Origin: Limnephilus marmoratus
Taxonomy: Eukaryota; Arthropoda; Insecta; Trichoptera; Limnephilidae
Length of the DNA stretch: 64,000 nucleotides
Reading direction: 5' to 3'
Assembly: GCA_917880885.1 (NCBI GenBank)
Contig: OU862909.1
Span: 27,784,351 to 27,848,350 of the forward strand
Shown here one piece after another: positions 37,804 to 48,957 of this stretch (position 1 is the stretch's first letter; every line of letters begins with the position of its first letter). Under the pieces are notes generated by a model. It saw only the letters and a program-made list of their open reading frames with translations, was not told where the DNA came from and made no database searches. Both the position numbers and the translations under genes were made by a program.

Positions 37804-38656
37804 TGAGGGAGCGGGCCGGATCGGTAGAGAGAAATGAAAGGCGTGCAGTCGATGTATGAGTCAGTCGTTTATTGGAGCTACGTAGCAGATGGTCGGTGGT
37901 CGGTAACACGATGTAATGCAAGGTGCCGTAGATGAGATGCTGTAGGCGCGCGGTGGTGGAGATGGTGCGGTGAAGGTCAGCGCGTTGCTCGACACCATGG
38001 CGGTGGAGATGACCTATATTCCAGGCCGTTGCTCGACGCTTTAAGTCGCGGAGGTAAACGGTGTGTGGCTCGGTGAGCTGAGCCACCAGCAGGTAGTCCT
38101 GGCGAGGCGGAGCGTGTTTCCATGGCAGCGAAGCACTGTGAGGCTTCGGGGTGCCATGAAGTGGTGAGCTGATCCTTGGACTGAAGGTGACGCAAGCCTT
38201 GTAAGTTGCGGGATGGAGCTGATCTCAGGAGCTGAAGACACGATGGGCCTTGTAGCTGAGACGTGGTGATGGACCTCGAGGAAGCTGCCCTGGATGCGTA
38301 GCGGTGCCATGCAGGAGCACGTTGTTGAGATGTTGACCGATGATTAATGTGAGACTGACCTGGACTGAACTGCAGCGGGCGAGCGATCGGCTGCCTATAT
38401 AGCCGCGGTAGAGTAACTACCTCGCGGTAGGTAATACGAGCCACTTCGAGAATTATTGTACGGCGCTGTCTCGAGACCTTTCTAGGCGAGGGCGATATTA
38501 TTAACGTCAGGCTGGCACGGGAGGCGAGAAAGTACATCGCGGCCAGTATAGGTACGAAGGTACCTAGGCAAGTAGGTTTGCCGATGCGCGCGGATATTAG
38601 GAGATGTTTCTCGATTCCTCTTTTGGTGGCGATGATAATAATGATGTGTCGCCACA
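37804..38656 (-). mobile_element. Probable solo LTR of an LTR retrotransposon
   Basis: An 853-bp GC-rich island in AT-rich satellite. Read on the minus strand it begins TGTGGCGACACA and ends CCGCTCCCTCA, with the TG...CA ends of an LTR. AAAT precedes it (37800-37803) and follows it (38657-38660), giving a 4-bp target duplication. On the minus strand a TATA-like ctatatag is near 38396-38403 and AATAAA is at 37868-37873, close to the 3' end, as expected for U3-R-U5. No internal coding region is present. The family is unknown; a 4-bp duplication is compatible with Ty3/Gypsy. Minus-strand open frames of 89-228 codons reflect GC richness and show no domain I recognise. Confidence 0.65.
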
Positions 38657-39887
38657 AAATCATCGTTTTAACACTTAGGTTCGGTCATTTAAGTAGTTGG
38701 GGTCGGAGGTTTGAACACTTGGGGTCGGTCATAACTTTTGCCTTATGGCTCTGAACCGTGTGAACATTTGGATTCTTACTAAGAATCATGGCCTGGACAC
38801 GTTTCAATCAAAAAATCAGCTAAAAGTTGAATTTTTGCAAAAATTTATCGTTTTATGGGTGCTTTGGAACAATAACTGTGGTCGTTCATAACTTTGGCCA
38901 AATGGTTCCTAAACGTGTGAAAAATTGGATTCTTACTAATAATCATGGTCTCACTTTTGCCTTATGGCTCCGAACCGTCTGCAATTCTGGATTTTTACTA
39001 ATAATCTTGGTCTATACACGAATCAATCAACAAAACTACAAAGATTTTTTTTTTGAATCATCGTTTTAACACTTGGGTTCGGTCGTTTAAGTAGTTGAGG
39101 TCGGACGTTTGAACACTTAGGGTCGGTCATAACTTTCACCTTATGGCTCCGAACCGTCTGAAATTCTGGATTTTTACAAATAATCTTGGTCTGTACACGA
39201 ATCAATCAAAAAATCTACAAAGATTTTTTTATTTCAAATCATCGTTTTAACACTTGGGTTCGGTCGTTTAAGCAGTTGGGGTCGGACGTTTGAACACTAA
39301 GGGTCGGTCAAAACTTTCGCCTTATGGCTCCGAACCGTCTGAAATTCTGGATTTTTACTAATTATCTTGGTCTATACACGAATCAATCAAAAAGTCTACA
39401 AAGATTTTTTTTTTTAATCACCGTTTTAACACTTGGGTTCGGTCGTTTAATTAGTTGGGGTCGGACGTTTGAACACTTAGGGTCAGTCATAACTTTTGCC
39501 TTATGGCTCCGAACCGTCTGAATATTTGGATTCTTACTAAGAATCATGGCCTGGATACGTTTCAATCTGCTTTAAGTAGAATTTTTGCAAAAATTAATCG
39601 TTTAACGGGTGCTTTGTCACAATAACTGGGGTCATTAATAACAATGGTCCTATGGTTCCGAAACGTGTGAAATATTGGCTTCTTACTAATAATCATGGTC
39701 TGTAAACGAATCAATCAAAAAATCTACAAATATAATTTTAATCGAATCATCGTTTTAACACTTGGGTTCGGTCGTTAAAGTAGTTGGGGTCGTAGTTTTG
39801 AACACTTAGGGTCGGTCATAACTTTTGCCTTATGGCTCCGAAACGTCTGAAATTCTGGATTTTTACTAATAATCTTGGTCTGTACAC

Positions 39888-40006
39888 AAATAATTTTCGT
39901 AATTTGTTTTTGCGGTGTTGTGCCTTGTTGCGCTACCTCCTTCTTTAGCCAACGTTTCGGACATCGTTGAAGTGTCCATCGTCAGGGCAGATCCGGCAGT
40001 TCTACA
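39888..40006 (-). mobile_element. 119-bp Penelope-like fragment inside satellite, copy 3
   Basis: Same length and junctions as the copies at 8106 and 22612. The flanking satellite is also close to that around copy 2: the preceding ~300 bp and the following monomer with tggggtcccacg match, so copies 2 and 3 were duplicated together with their surroundings. Confidence 0.6.
39921..39989 (-). ncRNA. Hammerhead-ribozyme-like fold, copy 3 (probably degenerate)
   Basis: Identical layout to copy 2. The core reads CUGACGA, still within the CUGANGA consensus because position 7 is free. Stem II arms GGACA/UGUCC are unchanged although the loop has changed, and stem III is unchanged. The bases before the stem I 3' arm are AA, so the cleavage site is again not canonical. 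Confidence 0.45.
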
Positions 40007-42199
40007 TCAATCAAAAAATCTACAAAGATTTTTTTATTTCAAATCATCGATTTAACACTTGGGTTCGGTCGTTTAAGTAGTTGGGGTCCCACGTTTGAAC
40101 ACTTAGGGTCGGTCATAACTTTCACCTTATGGCTCCGAACCGTCTGAAATTCTGGATTTTTACTAATTATCTTGGTCTATACACGAATCAATCAAAAAGT
40201 CTACAAAGATTTTTTTTTTAAATCATCGTTTTAACACTTAGGTTCGGTCATTTAAGTAGTTGGGGTCGGTCATAACTTTTGCCTTATGGCTCTGAACCGT
40301 GTGAACATTTGGATTCTTACTAAGAATCATGGCCTGGACACGTTTCAATCAAAAAATCAGCTAAAAGTTGAATTTTTGCAAAAATTTATCGTTTTATGGG
40401 TGCTTTGAAACAATAACTGTGGTCGTTCATAACTTTGGCCAAATGGTTCCGAAACGTGTGAAAAATTGGATTCTTACTAATAATCATGGTCTCACTTTTG
40501 CCTTATGGCTCCGAACCGTCTGCAATTCTGGATTTTTACTAATAATCTTGGTCTATACACGAATCAATCAACAAAACTACAAAGATTTTTTTATTTCAAA
40601 TCAACGTTTTAACACTTGGGTTTGGTCGTTTAAATAGTTGGGGTCGGACGTATGAAGACTTAGGTTCGGTCATAACTTTTGCCTTATGGCTTCGAACCGA
40701 CTGAAATTCTGGATTTTTACTAGTAATCTTGGTCTATACATGAATCAATTAAAAAGACTACAAAGATTTTTTTTTAAATCATCGTTTTAACACTTGGGTT
40801 CGACAGTTGGGGTCGGACGTTTGAACACTTAGGGTCGGTAATAACTTTTGCCTCATGGCTCCGAACCGTCAGAAATTCTGGATTTTTACTAATAATCTTG
40901 GTCTATACACGAATCAATTAAAATACTACAAATATTTTTTTTTTAAATCATCGTTTTAACACTTGGGTTCGGTCGTTTAAGCAGTTGGGGTCGGACGTTT
41001 GAACACTAAGGGTCGGTCAAAACTTTCACCTTATGGCTCCGAACCGTCTGAAATTCTGGATTTTTACTAATTATCTTGGTCTATACACGAATCAATCAAA
41101 AAGTCTACAAAGATTTTTTTTTTTAATCATCGTTTTAACACTTGGGTTCGGTCGTTTAATTAGTTGGGGTCGGACGTTTGAACACTTAGGGTCAGTCATA
41201 ACTTTTGCCTTATGGCTCCGAACCGTCTGAATATTTGGATTCTTACTAAGAATCATGGCCTGGATACATTTCAATCTGCTTAAAGTAGAATTTTTGCAAA
41301 AATTAATCGTTTTACGGGTGCTTTGTCACAATAACTGGGGTCATTAATAACAATGGTCCTATGGTTCCGAAACGTGTGAAATATTGGCTTCTTACTAATA
41401 ATCATGGTCTGTAAACGAATCAATCAAAAAATCTACAAATATAATTTTAATCGAATCATCGTTTTAACACTTGGGTTCGGTCGTTAAAGTAGTTGGGGTC
41501 GTAGTTTTGAACACTTAGGGTCGGTCATAACTTTTGCCTTATGGCTCCGAACCGTCTGAATATTTGGATTCTTACTAAGAATCATGGCCTGGATACGTTT
41601 CAATCAAAAAATCTGCTTAAAAAAGAATTTTTGCAAAAATTAATCGTTTTACGGGTGCTTGGTAACAATAACTGGGGTCATTAATAACAATGGTCCTATG
41701 GTTCCGAAACGTGTGAAATATTGGCTTCTTACTAATAATCATGGTCTGTACACGAATCAATCAAAAAATCTACAAAGATTTTTTATTTCAAATCATCGAT
41801 TTAACACTTGGGTTCGGTCGTTTAAGTAGTTGGGGTCCCACGTTTGAACACTTAGGGTCGGTCATAACTTTCACCTTATGGCTCCGAACCGTCTGAAATT
41901 CTGGATTTTTCCTAATAATCTTGGTCTGTACACGAATCAATCAAAAAATCTACAAAGATTTTTTATTTCAAATCATCGTTTTAACACTTGGGTTCGGTCG
42001 TTTAAGTAGTTGAGGTCCGACGTTTGAACACTTAGGGTCGGTCATAACTTTTGCCTTATGGCTCCGAACCGTCTGAATATTTGGATTCTTACTAAGAATC
42101 ATGGCCTGGATACGTTTCAATCAAAAAATCTGCTTAAAGTAGAATTTTTGCAAAAATTAATCGTTTTACGGGTGCTTGGTAACAATAACTGGGGTCATT

Positions 42200-42205
42200 A
42201 ATAAC
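42200..42205. repeat. 6-bp target-site duplication, left of the BEL/Pao element
   Basis: AATAAC from the B-monomer phrase cattaataacaatggtcc; repeated at 48587-48592, after which the monomer continues as aatggtcctatgg. Confidence 0.85.
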
Positions 42206-42633
42206 TGTTAAAAAGAGTGAAGACTACTGCCATCTAGCGGCATATTTTTGTAGCATATTTTTAGTTGATATTGCATTTTACAGATTAGCGACGTAAGACT
42301 AAACTAAAACGAAATGTTAGACGGTAAAGTAGATCTCTGGTTTTTATATCGTATAATGTGTTATGGTGACACGAAAGTGTTGTTTATTTTGATTGTGTTA
42401 GAAAACATTATTATAAATAGTCTGCTTTTCTAGTTTAACTCTCTCTTAATTCGTGGATCTCCTATAAACAGCTAGCATTGTCTAGCAAGTGGTCAAAGTG
42501 ACCAAATTTAGTGTTTTGTCGGGTCGGGACAAATTATTGTAACAAATGTGCTTTGTGAATAAAACCAGGAATTCCTCCATTGAAACCAGATGTTTTTCCT
42601 TGACGTCCTTCTGCTGAATATCAATTTCTAACA
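42206..42633 (+). repeat. 5' LTR of the BEL/Pao element
   Basis: Starts TGTTAAAAAG and ends TAACA, a 5-bp inverted end pair. AATAAA at 42558-42563 is a likely polyadenylation signal near the 3' end. It matches 48159-48586 except at one base. Confidence 0.93.
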
Positions 42634-42650
42634 TGGTCCTCCAGCCGCAT
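42634..42650 (+). promoter_or_regulatory. Candidate primer-binding site
   Basis: TGGTCCTCCAGCC follows the 5' LTR without a gap, the position and leading TGG expected for a site pairing with the CCA end of a tRNA. I cannot name the tRNA. Confidence 0.5.
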
Positions 42651-43066
42651 CTACCTTACGATCGGATTAAGGCATTAAAAGGAAACAATAAAATGAACCA
42701 GCGAGCTATCCAAAAATCCAGAGAGATGAAAAGATGAAAACATGAAGAACAAGGATCGACATCAATATAAGTATCCCCTGCCCATTATTTCCTTCTAGTC
42801 CGTGAATTCCTGTTCAAACAAGTGCTATTTTTTGTGTGTCAATGTACTTATTTAAAAACAAAAAAACTAACTACCCGCAGTGTAAATGCAAGTCATGCGT
42901 ATTATTTTAGGTTAATTGTTTTAGAAGATGATTATTGTAAGATTCTGTCATTGTTCATAGCTTGAATTGGTTACTACGGTTTTCTACGCGATTATTGCAC
43001 AGAAATTATTTTTTAAGGAACATTTTTAGAATTTGTTGTGTTGAATTATTGTCAAACGTATAAAAA

Positions 43067-44434
43067 ATGGATAATTTAAAATCGTTGATTAACAAACGCG
43101 GAGTGTTGAAAGGTAAACTCACGAGATTTGCGGATTCATTAAACGCATTATCAGTTAACGAAATTAAAATTCGCTATGCGAGAATTGAAAAAATAATTGA
43201 TGATTTCGAAGAGGTCCAGGAACAAATCGAAAGTCTTCCGGATTCCAACGAAATTGATAATAATTTGCAAAGGGAAAACTTTGAAAATCAATATTATTCA
43301 ACCTTGGCGACTGCTAAAGGAGCAATTCAGTCTGTAGAGACTCCCAAATTAGAAATCAAGTTACCCAACCTTCAGTTACGAGAATTTAACGGAGATCCCA
43401 AAAATTGGATTAATTTTCTAGAAACATTTAAGACATTAGTTCATAACAATACTGCCATAAGCAATGTACAGAAGTTTTATTATCTGCAATCCTGTTTAAA
43501 GGGGAATGCAGCAAAGATCATCGCCAATTTCGAGGTATCAGACCTGAATTATATATCGGCTTTTGAATTGTTGCAGCAGAGGTTTGCAAATTTGCGAACT
43601 ACCGTACAAAGACACATCCAAGCTCTGTTTCAACTTAAAGAGATGAAACATGAGGATCCAGTAGCCATGCGTTATCTGATTGATGAAACTAATGTAAATT
43701 TGAAAGCGTTGCAAAATTTAGGCTTGAAAATCGAACAATGGGATGCTTTAATTATATACGTAATTTCTAATAAATTGGATGCAAGTTCTAGAAAGCATTG
43801 GGAACAAAACCCATTGCAGGATGAGCTACCTACATTACAGGAATTTCTTAAATGTTTGACCTCGCGTGCGCAAGTTTTGGAATTAATGTTAAATTCAGAT
43901 TCGAAAAAAATTCCTACCTACCCGAAAGCAAGTGGTAGCAACAATAATCCCAAAAAGGAATCGGTATTTTTAGCTGCTACCCACAATAATTGTATTTGTT
44001 GTAATGACAAAGGGCATAAAATATATTTTTGTAAAAAATTTTTAAAATTAAATTCAGGAGAAAGAGCCAACGCAATAAGGAGGTACCGTGCCTGCTTCAA
44101 ATGTTTGAGGTTAGGACATACGGCCCCATATTGCAAAATTAATTTAAAATGCAAGCATTGTGATAGCGAGAGCCACAATACGTTATTGCACAGGGAGATG
44201 CATCCGAGCGATGACTCCATGAATAAAGGTGAAGATCACCCAGGAGGTGACTGCCAAATGGATGCTGAACGAGTTTCAGTATCAAACCATTCAGCTTTAG
44301 CGAAGGCTGAAAAAACAATTTTATTGTCGACTGCTATCATTGGGGTAGTAGGTCACAATAATAAAGTGCATGAGGCAAGAGTCCTATTGACTCTGGAGCT
44401 CAAGCCAATTTTATGTGCGAAAAGTTCGCAATGA
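43067..44434 (+). CDS. gag: BEL/Pao Gag with start of protease
   Basis: The 455-residue frame starts at the ATG at 43067, after a 433-bp leader. Residues 95-275 (LPNLQLREFNGDPKNWINF onward) are the Pao-type Gag domain usually named DUF1759, forming the particle core. Three zinc knuckles follow: C309-C312-H317-C322, C343-C346-H351-C356 and C362-C365-H370-H375; they bind nucleic acid. From residue about 416 (TILLSTAIIGVV) the sequence enters the aspartic protease. At codon 441-442 the frame slips, and the last 14 residues are out of frame. In most BEL/Pao elements Gag and Pol form one frame, so the slip at 44389 is either a one-base deletion or a -1 translational shift. A deletion seems likelier given the other damage downstream. 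Confidence 0.9.
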   Translation: MDNLKSLINKRGVLKGKLTRFADSLNALSVNEIKIRYARIEKIIDDFEEVQEQIESLPDSNEIDNNLQRENFENQYYSTLATAKGAIQSVETPKLEIKLPNLQLREFNGDPKNWINFLETFKTLVHNNTAISNVQKFYYLQSCLKGNAAKIIANFEVSDLNYISAFELLQQRFANLRTTVQRHIQALFQLKEMKHEDPVAMRYLIDETNVNLKALQNLGLKIEQWDALIIYVISNKLDASSRKHWEQNPLQDELPTLQEFLKCLTSRAQVLELMLNSDSKKIPTYPKASGSNNNPKKESVFLAATHNNCICCNDKGHKIYFCKKFLKLNSGERANAIRRYRACFKCLRLGHTAPYCKINLKCKHCDSESHNTLLHREMHPSDDSMNKGEDHPGGDCQMDAERVSVSNHSALAKAEKTILLSTAIIGVVGHNNKVHEARVLLTLELKPILCAKSSQ

Positions 44435-47400
44435 AGTTAAATTTGAGATGCGAAAATATAAACAAGCCTGTGTTAGGTATACACAACAATGTTACCCATA
44501 TAAAGAAACGTGTTGCGATAAAAATGAAATCTCTGAGGACAAATTATAATCAAAATATCACTTGTCTAATATTGCAGGAAATAACCACAAACCTACCTCA
44601 AGCAACAGTGGCCAGAAAAGACTTTAAGCTGCCGCCGGGATTACAAATGGCGGACCCAAATTTCAACGTAGCGGCGCCTATTGATATCCTGTTAGGCGCT
44701 GAGAGCTTTTGGGATATACTACAAGATGATCGGCTGAGATTGGATACCGGACCTACTCTGCAGAGGACTGAATTAGGCTGGGTTATATCGGGCCCGATCA
44801 ACATTCATCAGAAAAAAAGGCCAGTACCGCAATTTTGTAGTTTATCAATAAACACATTATCTAATCAGATAGAAAAATTTTGGAAAATGGAGGAGGTGAA
44901 TCCTGCGAGATTTCAAAATCACGAGGAGAAGGCGTGTGAAGCGGATTTCGTCGCCACGCACTCTAGAGAGAGCGATGGTAGATACGTTGTAAGTCTGCCG
45001 CGCCGCCCGTGTGTGAGTCAACTTGGTGACTCGTTAAAGACAGCGGAAAAAAGATTTAAGCATTTAGAAAAGAAATTTTTAATAAATCCTGAATTGAAAT
45101 TGCAATATGTACAATTTATGCAAGAATATGAGCAACTAGGTCATATGGAGTTATGTGATAAATGGAGAGGGGATGAGCAATCCTATTTTTTGCCGCATCA
45201 CGCGGTCATAAAAGAAGCTAGCACCACGACGAAGGTGCGTGTAGTGTTTGATGGTTCGGCAAAGACGTCGACCGGAATATCCCTGAACGATGCTCTGATG
45301 GTGGGAGCTGTCATTCAAAAGGACTTATACAGCCATTTATTACGTTTCAGAATACATCGATACGTCATGACTGCGGACATCGAAAAAATGTACCGTCAAA
45401 TCAACGTATGCGCAGAGGATCGCAGCCTTCAGAAGATTGTATGGCGCGAATCACAAGAAGAGGAACTCCGACATTACAAATTGAAGACATATGGGTTGGG
45501 ACCTTCCTCCTTCCTAGCAACGAGATGTCTTCTACAAATCGGTATGGATAATCAAGTTAATTTCCCAGTAGCAAGTCAAGTCATAGAAAATGATTTTTAT
45601 ATGGACGATCTCTTGACTGGAGGGGATGACTTGGAAGTTTGTTTCAAGTTGAAGAAACAAATAAGTGATATCTTGCTGTCCGCAGGGATGACCCTGAGGA
45701 AGTGGAGATCAAATATTTTGGAATTGTCATCTGGGTGGAGCCAAGGTGAAATTGCCAAACAGGGCAATTGTGAAAAAATGATCACTGACAATTCCAAGAA
45801 TGAAAAAATACTTGGATTAATTAGGAATAATGAATTAGATTACCCGTCGTATGAAATTACAAAGCCGTCAGGTAAAACTAAGAGTAAGCGTCAATTATTA
45901 TTGTGCATAGCTTCCACCTTTGATCCAACGCAGTGGCGGCACGTATCATCGTCAAAAAATGCAGAGGATATACTGTCCCGAGGTACCACAGCTGAAAGGT
46001 TAGTCAGCACTTCAATATGGTGGAAGGGGCCAAGCTGGTTGACGGAAGATGTCAGCACTTGGCCAGTATCCAAGATGTCATGTTTGGATCCCCCGGAAAT
46101 AAAAAGTAAAAATGTACTACTGGTAACTGATACTCAAGAATGGGATATTTTCGAAAAATTCTTATCGCTAACCAAATTGAAAGGAGTAGTCGCTCAAGCG
46201 TTAAGATTTATAAATAATTGTTGTAACCCGAAGGATAAAACGTATGGCAGTAGATTGAAAACTCTCAATCTCTGTTTAATGGAAGTTTTAATTTGTGCAA
46301 GTGGAAGATTAAAATTAGCTACTTATTTATATTGGCAGATATTTGGGAGAAACAATGTTAAGCGTATCCTACATAAGTGTGTTGTATGTTTTAGATACCG
46401 ACTTCAGGTTTGCCGGCAGATCCTGGGAAACATTCCAGTTGAGAGAATCACTCCCAGTCGACCGTTTTCTGTCATGGACGTCGACTATGCCGGACGGATA
46501 GACACGAAGGCTGGAGCGCTGAGAAAATCTCCGCTCCTTAAATCGTATCTTTGCATATTTGTTTGTTTTTCTACCAAAGCGGTTCATTTGGAACTCGTAA
46601 CAGATTTATCAAGCGATGCTTTTTTAAATTGTTTAAAGAGGTTCATTGCCCGTAGGGGTCAACTGGAAAAAATATTTTCTGACAATGCAACCACTTTCAG
46701 AGGAGCTTCCAATAAGCTCAAAGAACTATATGCCAGTCTAAGATTGAACAATGACAAAATCCATAGGTTTTTAGCTGATAAGGGAATATCTTGGAGTTTC
46801 ATACCGCCTAGGGCGCCGAACCACGGGGGGCTGTGGGAGGCCGCCGTCAAGTCCACCAAGTTTCATTTATATCGAATTACTAAAAATAACCCATTGCAGT
46901 TTGAATTATTGTATACTTTGCTTTGTCAGATAGAGGCTTGTTTGAACTCCCGTCCCTTAACTTCCCTGTCTGATGATGTAGATGACCTTCTCCCTCTAAC
47001 TCCCAACCATTTCCTCATGGGCAGGGATGCTTCGGTTATTCCCGAGTTGGATGTCCGCGAGCTCCCGGAGAACAGACTAAGCAAATATCAAAAATTAAAT
47101 GCTCTAATTCAAAATTTCTGGTTCAGATGGAAACGAGATTACCTTGCTGAGCTGCAAAAACGGACCAAATGGCAGGCCAACAACCAAAAGGCCATAAAGA
47201 AGGACGATCTGGTAATCCTGATGGAAGACAATCTGCCTCCTGCATTATGGAAGATGGCGCGCATAGTAACTACTCATCCAGGCCCGGATGGAGTAGTGAG
47301 GGTAGTTACCCTCAAAACAGCACAAGGCACTTTTGTGAGACTCATCACAAAAATATGTTTGATGCCAATAGAATCAAACTTGGATCCAAATTTCCCGACC

Positions 47401-47436
47401 CGGCAAACCACTGACCTTCCCAAGGTCACAGCCTAA
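44389..47436 (+). pseudogene. pol: BEL/Pao Pol (protease, RT, integrase) lacking RNase H
   Basis: The frame is open from 44389, where the protease active-site motif DSGA begins, and has an ATG at 44413 (1007 residues counted from there). The RT domain has ADIEKMY (first catalytic Asp, residue 322) and YMDD at 396-399. At residues 503-507 the RT end motif FDP is joined directly to QWRHVSS, which normally lies after RNase H; roughly 250-300 residues are missing in frame (junction near 45928). Near residue 635 GRL is followed almost at once by YLYWQIFGRN, so the two His of the integrase HHCC finger are gone while C656 and C659 remain. The integrase core keeps D691, D757 and E809, followed by the usual BEL C-terminal domain. 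It should not support reverse transcription by itself. Confidence 0.88.
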
Positions 47437-48158
47437 CTGCAATTAGGGCTGAACCGATGCAACCAAACCACATCAATAATTATGGAGCATCGGTATTGGT
47501 GTTGTTGACACCACTGTATCCAACCTGAAGCCACTGGGGCTTCAAGTCAACAACCGCGAGATGATCATCCTCGCTGCAGATCTAATGGTACTATCTGCTT
47601 ACCAGGGCACGGCCGCCCCTTAATTTATGATGATCTACCCAAATGATGACATACAGAAGTACATGCTGATGTGCTTTTCTAAAACGATGACCACCCTGGA
47701 CAAGATGGCCGAGCAGTCTACCCGGTGAAGTGTTCATTCGGTTTTTTGGCAGTGCCATGCCAGTGAAAGTTAATGAACTGATAATCAGTCAACAGCGAAC
47801 TAACAATGTGTTGCTATTTGTGAATTGGTGTTAGTTAAAAAAAAAAAAAATATATATATAATTGAAGTGAAAATTCTTCATAGAGACAATGAGACATTAC
47901 TGATTTGTCAATTTTACAAAATTATTATTAATGTTGTGATTTTATTATTTTATTATTTATTTTTTTGCACGATTTTTTTTAGAAATTTATAATTTTTTTA
48001 GGTTATTTAAATTGTTGGTTAGGTTCCCGGACCCTTCAAACTTAGATAGTTACACATCTTGTAAATTTTTAGTATATTGTGTGTGGATTTAGGAATTTGT
48101 AGTTTGATTTTAATTTCAAAAAAACTTATTGTTTTTTCTCATTCCCCGCCGGGCAGTA
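47437..48158 (+). other. BEL/Pao 3' non-coding region with an unexplained short frame
   Basis: Between the pol stop and the 3' LTR lie 722 bp. From 47480 to 47728 one frame is open except for a TAA at 47621-47623. It is GC-richer than its surroundings and contains GLQVNNREMIILAADLM and YPNDDIQKYMLMCFSKTM. I do not recognise it; it could be a remnant of an extra ORF or of captured host sequence. The rest is AT-rich with an A run and TA repeats (about 47838-47861). A short stretch ccccgccgggcagta precedes the LTR where the polypurine tract should be. Confidence 0.45.
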
Positions 48159-48586
48159 TGTTAAAAAGAGTGAAGACTACTGCCATCTAGCGGCATATTT
48201 TTGTAGCATATTTTTAGTTGATATTGCATTTTACAGATTAGCGACGTAAGACTAAACTAAAACGAAATGTTAGACGGTAAAGTAGATCTCTGGTTTTTAT
48301 ATCGTATAATGTGTTATGGTGACACGAAAGTGTTGTTTATTTTGATTGTGTTAGAAAACATTATTATAAATAGTCTGCTTTTCTAGTTTAACTCTCTCTT
48401 AATTCGTGGATCTCCTATAAACAGCTAGCATTGTCTAGCAAGTGGTCAAAGTGACCAAATTTAGTGTTTTGTCGGGTCGGGACAAATTATTGTAACAAAT
48501 GTGCTTTGTGAATAAAACCAGGAATTCCTCCATTGAAACCAGATGTTTTTCCTTGACGTCCTTCTGCTGAATATCAATTTATAACA
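48159..48586 (+). repeat. 3' LTR of the BEL/Pao element
   Basis: 428 bp, same as the 5' LTR apart from a at 48581 in place of c. AATAAA at 48511-48516. Confidence 0.93.
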
Positions 48587-48592
48587 AATAAC
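48587..48592. repeat. 6-bp target-site duplication, right of the BEL/Pao element
   Basis: AATAAC, identical to 42200-42205. Confidence 0.85.
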
Positions 48593-48957
48593 AATGGTCC
48601 TATGGTTCCGAAACGTGTGAAATATTGGCTTCTTTCTAATAATCATGGTCTGTACACGAATCAATCAAAAAATCTACAAAGATTTTTTATTTCAAATCAT
48701 CGATTTAACACTTGGGTTCGGTCGTTTAAGTAGTTGAGGTCGGACGTTTGAACACTTAGGGTCGGTCATAACTTTCACCTTATGGCTCCGAAACGTCTGA
48801 AATTCTGGATTTTTACTAATAATCTAGGTCTGTACACGAATCAATCAAAAAATCTACAAAGATTTTTTTTATTTCAAATCATCGTTTTAACACTTGGGTT
48901 CGGTCATTTAAGTAGTTGGGGTCGGAGGTTTGAACACTTAGGGTCGGTCATAACGTT

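Larger units (their letters stand above)
38657..42199 (+). repeat. Satellite array, block 4
   Basis: A and B monomers in the same orientation. The segment 39320-39840 recurs at about 41029-41550 (offset 1709), including a shared deletion in a B unit (tttcaatctgct, A run lost). A variant tggggtcccacgtttg appears near 40080 and 41830 and also near 22810, tying these stretches to block 2. Deletion variants of the catggtct-cacttttgcc type are at about 38951 and 40493. Confidence 0.95.
42206..48586 (+). mobile_element. BEL/Pao LTR retrotransposon, 6381 bp, structurally complete but coding-defective
   Basis: Two 428-bp direct LTRs, a TGG-starting primer-binding position, a Gag with three zinc knuckles, and a Pol with Pao-type protease, reverse transcriptase and integrase identify a BEL/Pao element. 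A 6-bp duplication of a satellite monomer flanks it. The two LTRs differ at one base that I can see (42628 c versus 48581 a), so insertion was recent. Gag and Pol are nevertheless out of frame and Pol has lost internal segments. A recently inserted but defective copy suggests it was mobilised by proteins from an intact relative (inference). Confidence 0.93.

Noticed and set aside
37977..38663. 228-codon minus-strand frame in the GC-rich island
   Set aside because: It spans the probable LTR end and its promoter-like region, is rich in Ser/Arg/Pro as expected from GC-rich non-coding DNA, overlaps other open frames, and has no recognisable motif.
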